Below, in pieces: positions 35,093 to 41,244 of a DNA stretch of 41,244 nucleotides. How positions within the stretch are numbered: position 1 is the first letter of the stretch; each line of letters opens with the position of its first letter. The translations under genes and the position numbers were made by a program. The stretch lies in contig JASHRC010000058.1 in NCBI GenBank assembly GCA_030037525.1, positions 1 through 41,244 on the forward strand, in the 5' to 3' direction. The stretch comes from Candidatus Acidiferrales bacterium (GTDB lineage Bacteria; Acidobacteriota; Terriglobia; Acidiferrales; UBA7541). Below the pieces are notes generated by a model. The model was not told the DNA's origin. It made no database searches and saw only the letters and a list, made by a program, of their open reading frames with translations.

Positions 35093-36211
35093 ATGCGCAA
35101 GCGCATCATCGTTTTTCTGACGATTGTGCAATCGATTCTCTTCGCCGGACATTGGTTCGTCTACCGGACTTGGCGGGCCTTCCAGCCCGTACCGGCCGGC
35201 GATCCTCCGCACGCAATCTCGGGTTTGGGGATCGCCTTTGCCATGCTCTCGGTCAGCTTTCTGACGGCCTCGCTTCTCGCGCGTCGCTATTCGGGCGCAC
35301 TGGTTCGCGCCTATTACATCATCACCGCCATCTGGCTGGGGTTTCTCAGTTTCGCGGTGCTGGGTTCTCTGGCGGCATGGATCGTTCGCGGCTGCGCGAC
35401 GCTCCTGCATTTGGGCTGGCAGCCCTGGCACATCGCTCTCGCCATGCTCATCCTTGCTGCGGGTGCCAGCGTTTATGGTTTGCTGAACTCTGCGCGCATG
35501 CGCGTTAGGAAAATTTCCGTCACGTTGCCGAACCTGCCGGCTAGCTGGCACGGCCGCGTCGCGGCGCTGGTCACTGACACGCATCTCGGCCACGTCCGCG
35601 GCTACGCTTTTGCCAATCGCTTGGTTGCCCTGCTGTCGCGGTTTGCGCCCGACATCATCCTGATCGGTGGCGACATGTACGACGGCACGGCCGCCGACGC
35701 GCGCCGGCTGGCCTCGCCGCTTCGAGAGCTTGCGCCGCCCTTGGGCACCTACTTCATTGCCGGTAACCACGAAGAGTTTGGCGACCGCGCGCAGTATCTC
35801 GAAGCCGTGCGCCGCTCCGGTGTGCGTGTTCTTAACAACGAGAAAGTTGTCGTAGACGGCTTGCAGCTCGTGGGCGTGCATCATCGCGATTCGGTTCGCC
35901 CCGAGCGGTTCCGCGCGATTCTGCGCAACGCCAGCCTCGATCCAGATACGGCCAGCATTCTTCTGACGCATTCGCCGAATCAGCTGCCGATCGCCGCGGA
36001 AGAAAAAATCGCGCTGCAGCTTTCCGGCCACACGCACGCAGGGCAGATTTTTCCGTTCACCTGGTTGACCTCGCGCGTCTACGGCCCATTCGTCTATGGA
36101 CTCACGCGTTTCCGCAATCTCCTGGTGTACACGTCGTGCGGAGCAGGGACTTGGGGGCCGCCGATGCGTGTCGGCACCAGCCCTGAAATCGTCCTCATCA
36201 ATTTCGAATAG
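35093..36211 (+). CDS. Membrane-anchored metallophosphoesterase
   Basis: 372 residues. Four membrane helices (about 5-25, 43-62, 72-98, 112-133) precede a calcineurin-like domain. The dinuclear metal motifs are complete: DTHLG (D162, H164), GGDMYDG (D194), GNHE, LTHSPNQ and SGHTHAGQ. The architecture matches the YkuE/YaeI-type phosphodiesterases acting on lipid-linked substrates, but the substrate is unknown. GGAGG lies about 9 bases before ATG 35093. Confidence 0.92.
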   Translation: MRKRIIVFLTIVQSILFAGHWFVYRTWRAFQPVPAGDPPHAISGLGIAFAMLSVSFLTASLLARRYSGALVRAYYIITAIWLGFLSFAVLGSLAAWIVRGCATLLHLGWQPWHIALAMLILAAGASVYGLLNSARMRVRKISVTLPNLPASWHGRVAALVTDTHLGHVRGYAFANRLVALLSRFAPDIILIGGDMYDGTAADARRLASPLRELAPPLGTYFIAGNHEEFGDRAQYLEAVRRSGVRVLNNEKVVVDGLQLVGVHHRDSVRPERFRAILRNASLDPDTASILLTHSPNQLPIAAEEKIALQLSGHTHAGQIFPFTWLTSRVYGPFVYGLTRFRNLLVYTSCGAGTWGPPMRVGTSPEIVLINFE

Positions 36212-36408
36212 GCAGCCGCTTGCTGACGAGAAGCCTCTGCTGATAACCAAGCCGGTTGCCGATGCCAAAATTAAGACGGCTCGAGCGGCACCAAGCTTGT
36301 GCCCATGAGACAAGAGGGCCTTCTTGCCGTCCCTCTCGCGATTGCAATTCTTTCCCGCTCCGCGATCGCGCAAGCGAGGTTCGTTCGTGCTGGTGATCCC
36401 CCCGAGGG

Positions 36409-37131
36409 TCACTCCCTGACGATTTCGACGTTATTGCTAGGGGCGGCGATGCGAACCAGGCGGCCGTTGTCGAGATAGAGGTGAACTTCGAGGTCTTCGG
36501 TCTTGGCGGTGAGCTCCTCGAGCTTCTTGCCGTTCGCCTCCTGCTTCCCCAGCGACTCGACCGTGATGGTGCCGGGAGCGAGCTCCTGCGGGACGAGAAC
36601 GGAGAAGGTTTGCGGGCCTTTTTTCTCAAGATCGTAGAGGCGGGCTAGAATCGCGTACTGATGGTAGAGGTTGTTGTCGAGCACGACGATCGGAGCGCTG
36701 CTGAATGTGAGGGTCTGACTGTAGGACTTAGCGCCTTCCAGGTGGAGTTCGATATGGGCCGTGAGGCTCATGAAATCAATCGTGGCCGAGGCTTTTTTCT
36801 TGCCTTCCGTCGACCACTCGTAGTGCGTGGGGGTGCCATCGGAGTGCAGCGCAAGCGTGCCGGAAACGTGGGTCGCGCCATCGGGAGTTTCCAGTTGCGA
36901 GTTGCCGCGAGCGACCCAATCAGCTTCGTGCGGGCTGATCTCGAATTGCTCCTTGCCCACCTTTTGACCGTTGACAAGAATTGCGAACTCTCCCCGGTCC
37001 GGCACGAGAACGGCGGGCGGCGCAGCGGCCGCCAAGCCGCTAGACGGCCTATCGACCAGCAGAGCCGCGGCGCCGAGAGCGGCAAAGCACAGGGCGAGCA
37101 CCCTTTTGCTGCGGGAGTTTGAAGAAATCAT
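36409..37131 (-). CDS. Secreted protein of unknown function
   Basis: 240 residues with an N-terminal signal or anchor helix (VLALCFAALGAAALLV), followed by a beta-rich domain without cysteines: GEFAILVNGQKVGKEQFEIS, HVSGTLALHSDGTPTHYEW, DLEVHLYLDNGRLVRI. This resembles the DUF6134-like or lipocalin-like secreted proteins seen in acidobacteria, but I do not assign a family firmly. Its ATG overlaps the aroK stop in ATGA, so the two are translationally coupled. Confidence 0.72.
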   Translation of the reverse strand: MISSNSRSKRVLALCFAALGAAALLVDRPSSGLAAAAPPAVLVPDRGEFAILVNGQKVGKEQFEISPHEADWVARGNSQLETPDGATHVSGTLALHSDGTPTHYEWSTEGKKKASATIDFMSLTAHIELHLEGAKSYSQTLTFSSAPIVVLDNNLYHQYAILARLYDLEKKGPQTFSVLVPQELAPGTITVESLGKQEANGKKLEELTAKTEDLEVHLYLDNGRLVRIAAPSNNVEIVRE

Positions 37132-37673
37132 GCGGTCACCTTCGGAAAGATGCCCAGCTGCAGAATTTGCTCGACGATGCGCCAGGGATCGCGATCGCTC
37201 GCGACCTTATGGTCGGCCAGCTGGTAGGTCGGAAGCCGTTCTTCGTAGAGCTTGCGGAAGCTCGTTTCATCCCGGAAGAGCGGGCGATCGGTGATCTGCG
37301 CGCAGCGGCGGAGTAGTTCCTCGATGGGGCAGTAGAGCCAGATGAGGATGGCGCCATGTTCGCGGAGCAAGGCAAGGTTCCCAGGCTGCGCGATCGTGCC
37401 GCCGCCCAGTGACACCACCCGGGGCTTCTGCGCTTGGTTGGTTTCCGCGACAATCCGGGCGAGTTGTTCGCTTTCGATGCGGCGGAATTCGGCCTCGCCG
37501 GCGTGGGCAAAGATTTCCGGTATGGTGGAGCCAGCAACTTCCGTGATGCGGCGATCCAGGTCCACGTGCGTCCAGCCAAGTTGGCCGGCGAGCAGGCGTC
37601 CAGCGGTCGATTTGCCGCTGCCCATGAAGCCGGTGAGGCAGACGAGCCTGCGAGGGCGAATCTCGGCGGTCAT
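37128..37673 (-). CDS. aroK: Shikimate kinase
   Basis: 181 residues. Phosphorylates shikimate at the 3-hydroxyl in aromatic amino-acid synthesis. Walker A GFMGSGKS (15-22), shikimate-binding D40 (VDLDRRI) and R65 (FRRIES), GGG (90-92), lid-domain RPLF and the C-terminal R-x-x-x-Y (ERLPTYQLAD). No other aro genes are near. It lies 43 bases downstream of the DUF4097 gene and overlaps the next gene by 4 bases, so it may share regulation with the sigma factor block. Confidence 0.95.
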   Translation of the reverse strand: MTAEIRPRRLVCLTGFMGSGKSTAGRLLAGQLGWTHVDLDRRITEVAGSTIPEIFAHAGEAEFRRIESEQLARIVAETNQAQKPRVVSLGGGTIAQPGNLALLREHGAILIWLYCPIEELLRRCAQITDRPLFRDETSFRKLYEERLPTYQLADHKVASDRDPWRIVEQILQLGIFPKVTA

Positions 37674-37716
37674 GGAGTGATTCGGGTTGGACCTTCTTTG
37701 CCGGATTAGAGCGCCG

Positions 37717-38577
37717 TCAATCCCGCTTCAGGATGTTGATTGTACCATCGAAGGAGCTGAGCTCGACTTTGGCGCGGCCGGTATTCATGCTGCCAAACAG
37801 CGCGTTTCCAACGCCCCGAAAAGAGTGGTGACGGGAGGAAGGGGTGAGCTTGGCTTCGTTGTTCACTTTGCCTTTGAGCGACGTGGCGCTGATATCAAAC
37901 GAATCGCCCGGCGAGAAACGAACTTCGATCAGACCGCTGTAATTCTTCAGCTGATAAATGCCGTTGGGGTAAAACTCGCCGTTGAAGAAAATACTGCCTT
38001 CGGAAGTTTGCGCGCGGACGCGATAGCTGCGCGTGTCCACAAAGCGGAAGCTGCCACTGATGGAGTAGGCCTCAATCCGCCCGGCGCAACGCAAGCACTG
38101 GAATCCGCCGTCCACGGTCTTAACGTTCAGGTAGCCGGCGGCATCTTCCAGAGCCACGTCGGCGCGGATGGTTTCGACACTCAGGTCACCGAGAACGTTC
38201 GACACGTTTACTCCGCCCGAATCGTCGTGAATCTGGAGCTCGGTATCTTCGGGGACGCTGATTTCGAAATCGGCGCGTAGGTCGTCGGGCGAAGCATTGT
38301 CAGCAATCGCGCGGGTAGAGATTTCGACGCGATTGGCGTTCTGTTCGATGTCGACCTCCATGCGATCGGTCGAGCGTCGAGCGGTCACCAAGACTTCCGA
38401 TTTGGTCCAGGCGCGCACGGTAACCGTGCCGGTGGGATTGTGAATGGTGACGACGGGATGGGTTTGGACCTTGAAACGGCGCTCGATGCGGTCGGCGAAC
38501 GCAGGCGCCGCGCCCGCGAGAAGAAGGCCACTCACCACCACGCTGACAGTCGTCGGGTGCCGCCTGCGAGCGGTCAT
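37717..38577 (-). CDS. DUF4097-type secreted beta-helix protein
   Basis: 286 residues. Signal peptide (SVVVSGLLLAGAAPAFA) followed by repeating short beta-strands typical of the DUF4097 'putative adhesin' family: VTIHNPTGTVTVRAW, LQIHDDSGGVNVSNVLGDL, GRIEAYSISGSFRF, RVRAQTSEGSIFF, and a final VELSSFDGTINILKR. The start overlaps the anti-sigma stop in ATGA. The family is often encoded beside sigma/anti-sigma genes; its function (envelope or cell-surface sensing) is not established. Confidence 0.85.
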   Translation of the reverse strand: MTARRRHPTTVSVVVSGLLLAGAAPAFADRIERRFKVQTHPVVTIHNPTGTVTVRAWTKSEVLVTARRSTDRMEVDIEQNANRVEISTRAIADNASPDDLRADFEISVPEDTELQIHDDSGGVNVSNVLGDLSVETIRADVALEDAAGYLNVKTVDGGFQCLRCAGRIEAYSISGSFRFVDTRSYRVRAQTSEGSIFFNGEFYPNGIYQLKNYSGLIEVRFSPGDSFDISATSLKGKVNNEAKLTPSSRHHSFRGVGNALFGSMNTGRAKVELSSFDGTINILKRD

Positions 38578-39218
38578 TGACCGGCTCCGAGTTCGCTCAT
38601 TTGCGCGAGGAGGTCCGCCTTTTGCTGATAGGCATTGTAAAGATAATCTCTCGCGACTTCGCTTTCGGGATCTTCCTGCACGCTTTTTTCACACAAAGCG
38701 ATGTAGTAGTCAACGATGGCGAGATTCTTCTCAAGAGAAGCCGCTACGGCCGGATCGGAATCTGCCAAAGCCAGCGTGTCGCGTTCGGCGGCATTGAGTT
38801 GGGCTCTGAGAGGCAGCGTCCCCTTCTCGTTCCAATGGAGGCGTTGATATCCCGGCCCGGCCAGGGTCAGACTGATGCCGACCAGCGCAAGCATATAAGC
38901 GCCGGCCAGGGCCGGGCGAGGAACGGAAGAGAAAGCGGCCCGAAACCAATCGGCCACCGCTTCGGTCGTGCGTCGGGGCTCGCGGTGTGTGAGGCCCTCC
39001 TGCTCGAGTTGCGTTCGCAGGGAGGTCCAGATCCGCTCGGGAGGCTCTGTAGGGATGGCGCCTAGCGAACGGGCGGTTTGGCGGATCGAGTCAAGATCCT
39101 CCACAATGCTGGAACATTCCAGACAGGTGCGCAGGTGCGCCTGAGCGTCGGCCGCGCGCTTCCCTTCCATCCATTCATCCAGTTGACTCAAGAACTGGCT
39201 ACAGTTGGTCACCGTCAT
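38574..39218 (-). CDS. Zinc-finger anti-sigma factor
   Basis: 214 residues. The N-terminal ZAS domain shows the H-x3-C-x2-C motif (H28, C32, C35). A single membrane helix spans about 100-120 (LAGAYMLALVGISLTLAG). The C-terminal periplasmic part (about 125-214) is helical and charged. It should hold the co-encoded ECF sigma factor at the membrane and release it on a signal. It starts 5 bases after the sigma stop and overlaps DUF4097 by 4. Confidence 0.85.
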   Translation of the reverse strand: MTVTNCSQFLSQLDEWMEGKRAADAQAHLRTCLECSSIVEDLDSIRQTARSLGAIPTEPPERIWTSLRTQLEQEGLTHREPRRTTEAVADWFRAAFSSVPRPALAGAYMLALVGISLTLAGPGYQRLHWNEKGTLPLRAQLNAAERDTLALADSDPAVAASLEKNLAIVDYYIALCEKSVQEDPESEVARDYLYNAYQQKADLLAQMSELGAGQ

Positions 39219-39223
39219 GGTTT

Positions 39224-39928
39224 CTAGTCCTCGCTGCTCGAGGCGCTTCCGGCGGCTCGGCGCTCCGCACGAGCCCGCTCGCGAATCTCCTCATGGAGCA
39301 GCTCGCGGAGCCGCATCCGGGCTTTGTGCAGTTGCGATTTGGAGTTGCCGATCGAACAGTGCATGATCTCCGCAATCTCGTTGTGCTCATACCCCTCGAC
39401 ATCGTGCAGCACAAATACGGCCTTATAGCCGGGCGGCAATCGGTCGACAGCGCGCTGGAGGTTCACACGGTCGAGAGAGCCGCTCAACTTGAGGTCCGCG
39501 GCACCGAAATCCCGCCGCGGTCCGCCGGACTCATCGTCAGGTTCGGTCACCTGCTCGAGCGAAGTCTCCTTGCCCGATTTCTTTCGCAGTTTCATCAGCA
39601 CGACGTTGACCGCCAGGCGATGAAGCCAGGTGGAAAACGCCGATTCGCCACGAAATGTAGATATTTTGCGAAAGAGCTGCAGGAACGCTTCCTGCGTCAG
39701 ATCCTCTGCCTCGGCCGTATTCCCCACCATTCGAAGGCAAAGCGAATAAACCCTGCGGCTGTGCAGCTGATAAAGCCGCTCAAACGCCGCCGCATCGCCT
39801 CGCTGGGCAAGCCGGATTGATTCTGATTCCGAAATTTCCCCAGCGGGCTCGATTCGTCTCGCTCGGGCCACGCTACCCGTCGGGACGCATCCACCTGTGC
39901 GATGCGTCAGCCTCTCTATGAGTTGCAC
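39224..39928 (-). CDS. ECF-type RNA polymerase sigma factor
   Basis: 234 residues. Region 2 (about 48-115: [48 protein letters not shown]) and region 4 (about 160-222: [40 protein letters not shown]). No region 1 or 3. It recognises alternative promoters and is paired with the anti-sigma factor directly downstream. The start is uncertain: GTG 39928 is used, but a likely transcription start only about 7 bases upstream leaves almost no leader, and an internal GTG at 39871 is an alternative. Confidence 0.93.
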   Translation of the reverse strand: MQLIERLTHRTGGCVPTGSVARARRIEPAGEISESESIRLAQRGDAAAFERLYQLHSRRVYSLCLRMVGNTAEAEDLTQEAFLQLFRKISTFRGESAFSTWLHRLAVNVVLMKLRKKSGKETSLEQVTEPDDESGGPRRDFGAADLKLSGSLDRVNLQRAVDRLPPGYKAVFVLHDVEGYEHNEIAEIMHCSIGNSKSQLHKARMRLRELLHEEIRERARAERRAAGSASSSED

Positions 39929-39941
39929 GACTCATGGCTGC

Positions 39942-39969
39942 CTGATAACACGGTTTCAGATTGCGGCAA
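39942..39969 (-). promoter_or_regulatory. Promoter for the sigma factor operon
   Basis: Minus-strand TTGCCG (39964-39969), 16-base spacer, TATCAG (39942-39947) preceded by TGT, giving an extended -10. A GGAAC reminiscent of ECF -35 elements lies further up at 39984-39988 without a clear matching -10. The housekeeping-type reading is preferred. Confidence 0.45.
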
Positions 39970-40040
39970 GTCTCGGCTATTTTGTTCCGAATTATTTCCC
40001 GCGTCCAGCGCTCGAGCCCCCTCGGAACTCGCGAGAGCCT

Positions 40041-40748
40041 TCAGGCGGGAGCGCGGGACAGGCGCGGCTCGAGGAGCCAACGGCGGCTCGGCTCGGCAGG
40101 CGTATCCAGTTCCAGATTCAATGCGGGCAACTGCTCGCTGGGGATCACGCGAAGAAACGATTTGAAGACAACTTCAGTCTCCCGCAGGCAGGTACTGAAA
40201 TCGTAATGCAGGCAATCGAGGCGCTCCCAGCACTGGGAGGGCTGAACGGCAAGGCCTCGGGAAATGTCGCCGGCCGCTTCGCGGAACTCGCGCTCGAGTT
40301 GCTCAATCGTTTGGCCGAGAAGGCGCAGCTTATGGAGGAAGCGGGCTCGGTCGCCCAGGAGCAAACGATGCAGGATTTCGCTCCACGACGCAGCGCTGCG
40401 GCCGATGTCCCCGCGGAAGAAGCTGGTGCTGAGCGGCTCGACCACCGGGAGGATTTGAAGGCGGCGTCCGCGGATCATCAGGGTTTTGCACAAACAAGCC
40501 AGAGACTCCGCCAGAGGCTCCAGCAATTCCGCGGCAACCAACAGCTGTTGGCGGGCGCAGATCAACTCGCCTCGGCTGCGCAAGGAGACGGCATCGTCCA
40601 GAGCGATGCTCATCATCGCATAGATACACTCCCAATGACGGACCTGCTCGTCGAAGGTTCTGGCTTTGTCGCGAGGCAGAGCCGTGATCCAGTCTTGCGA
40701 GACTCTGCGCTCAGCCGACGGGCCTGGGGTGGTTCGCCTAGAGGTCAT
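40041..40748 (-). CDS. Conserved-looking helical protein of unknown function
   Basis: 235 residues from ATG 40748; the frame extends upstream to 40955 into the lysS region and is not used because an extended -10 lies at 40766-40774. Predominantly helical and charged, with five scattered cysteines (ELICARQQLL, SLACLCKTL, SQCWERLDCLHYDFSTCLRE). No signal peptide or membrane helix. Repeated Leu-rich amphipathic stretches such as FLHKLRLLGQTIEQLEREF suggest a helical bundle. No family recognised. It is divergent from lysS and lies 112 bases upstream of the sigma factor on the same strand. Confidence 0.65.
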   Translation of the reverse strand: MTSRRTTPGPSAERRVSQDWITALPRDKARTFDEQVRHWECIYAMMSIALDDAVSLRSRGELICARQQLLVAAELLEPLAESLACLCKTLMIRGRRLQILPVVEPLSTSFFRGDIGRSAASWSEILHRLLLGDRARFLHKLRLLGQTIEQLEREFREAAGDISRGLAVQPSQCWERLDCLHYDFSTCLRETEVVFKSFLRVIPSEQLPALNLELDTPAEPSRRWLLEPRLSRAPA

Positions 40749-40765
40749 GCCTGATGGTGCCAGAA

Positions 40766-40774
40766 AGTATAACA
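40766..40774 (-). promoter_or_regulatory. Extended -10 promoter for the 235-residue protein gene
   Basis: Minus-strand TGT plus TATACT (40766-40771). No good -35 is seen. Start near 40759 gives a leader of about 11 bases before ATG 40748. Confidence 0.55.
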
Positions 40775-40795
40775 TCGTTTGCCACCCAGCCGAGG

Positions 40796-40825
40796 TTGAC
40801 GCTTCGCAAACGGGGTGGTTATACT
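40796..40825 (+). promoter_or_regulatory. lysS: Sigma70-type promoter of lysS
   Basis: TTGACG (40796-40801), 18-base spacer, TATACT (40820-40825): one mismatch in each hexamer. The predicted start near 40832 leaves about 45 bases of leader to the lysS start. It lies back to back with the minus-strand promoter at 40766-40774. Confidence 0.7.
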
Positions 40826-40876
40826 GCCGCCCGGCTGACCGGCTGCGCCCTCCCTGTGCTGAAAGGATCGCTCGCG

Positions 40877-41244
40877 TTGGAATTTGAACCCCTCGATCAA
40901 TACCTCGGACGGCGCAAAAAACTCGAGGAAATCCAGGCGCTCGGATTTCCGGCATACCCTCACAAATTCAACGCTACCCATACCTTGCGGCAGATCCTCG
41001 AGCAATTCGGCGGGCGCACGGCCGAAGAGCTCGCCCGGGGGCCAGCCGTGGTGCGCGCGGCGGGGCGCATTGTGGCCTTGCGGCCGCACGGCAAGGCCGC
41101 CTTCGCGCACTTGGTCGGTGACGGCGCGCGCCTGCAGATCTACATGAAGCTTGACCTGGTCGGCGAGAAAGCCTTCGAGCTTTCGAAGCTGCTGGACCTG
41201 GGCGACATCATCGGCGTCACCGGCGAGCTGTTCCGCACCAAGAC
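40877..41244 (+). CDS. lysS: Lysyl-tRNA synthetase (5' part, runs off the window)
   Basis: First 122 residues of class II lysyl-tRNA synthetase: FEPLDQYLGRRKKLEEIQ, GFPAYPHKF, then the OB-fold anticodon-binding domain (VRAAGRIVALRPHGKAAFAHL, ARLQIYMK, LDLGDIIGVTGELFRTK). TTG 40877 is favoured because AAGGA lies 9 bases upstream; an in-frame GTG at 40856 would precede that site. The catalytic domain lies beyond the window. Confidence 0.93.
   Translation, partial: MEFEPLDQYLGRRKKLEEIQALGFPAYPHKFNATHTLRQILEQFGGRTAEELARGPAVVRAAGRIVALRPHGKAAFAHLVGDGARLQIYMKLDLVGEKAFELSKLLDLGDIIGVTGELFRTK

Noticed and set aside
34976-36412. 478-codon minus-strand frame opposite the metallophosphoesterase
   Set aside because: Antisense to a gene with complete metal-binding motifs; no signal of its own.
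36305-36478. 57-codon plus-strand frame with a signal-peptide-like start
   Set aside because: It runs antisense into the end of the secreted-protein gene, lacks a ribosome-binding site and stops without a recognisable domain.
40749-40955. Longer N-terminus for the 235-residue protein
   Set aside because: It would start inside lysS and run through both divergent promoters; ATG 40748 lies just after an extended -10.

Overview
The window is GC-rich, gene-dense chromosomal DNA from a Gram-negative bacterium. The gene set best fits an acidobacterium, probably of the Terriglobia/Acidobacteriia type. Signs are a sedolisin-type protease with a Gly-rich C-terminal tail, a Ser/Thr kinase carrying TolB-like and TPR regions, an ECF sigma/anti-sigma pair with a DUF4097 protein, and an outer-membrane TonB receptor with an N-terminal carboxypeptidase-regulatory domain. 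This placement is inference from gene content. No rRNA, tRNA, CRISPR array or intact insertion sequence was seen.

Layout: 1-828 holds no intact gene, only a start-less, protein-like minus-strand frame and a small palindrome. Then come a secreted S53 peptidase (+), an orphan AmrB/MEMO protein (-), a small outer-membrane barrel (-) and secA (-). Divergent from secA is a cation diffusion facilitator with an unusually long cytoplasmic tail. A GT39-type membrane glycosyltransferase (-) follows, then a 1138-residue GH18-CE4-GT2 fusion (+) and panB-dinB-panC (+).

From 17.1 to 25.7 kb everything lies on the minus strand: bcp, gatB, and a vitamin B12 uptake locus made of btuFCD and a TonB receptor (btuB-like). 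The two B12 units each have their own cobalamin riboswitch. The one before btuF ends in an intrinsic terminator abutting the start codon. The one before btuB lacks an obvious terminator and looks translational. Upstream lie an enoyl-CoA hydratase, a frameshifted thiolase C-terminal remnant, and a second, lower-GC GT39 paralogue whose stop codon touches the remnant. This is a rearrangement junction.

From 28.1 to 36.2 kb the plus strand carries a small unknown protein, a Ser/Thr kinase, a sorbosone/glucose dehydrogenase-like propeller, a 47-residue membrane microprotein, an MDR oxidoreductase, a Tat-exported FMN alpha-hydroxy-acid oxidase and a membrane metallophosphoesterase. The minus-strand block 40.7-36.4 kb reads hypothetical protein, ECF sigma factor, anti-sigma factor, DUF4097, aroK, secreted unknown protein, with three stop/start overlaps or near contacts. 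The window ends inside lysS (+), which has a good sigma70-type promoter.

The most noteworthy items are the dual-mode B12 riboswitch locus, the GH18-CE4-GT2 fusion (a single-chain parallel to PgaB plus PgaC), the thiolase/GT39 breakpoint, and several small unassigned proteins. I did not find a clear, wholly new multi-gene system.
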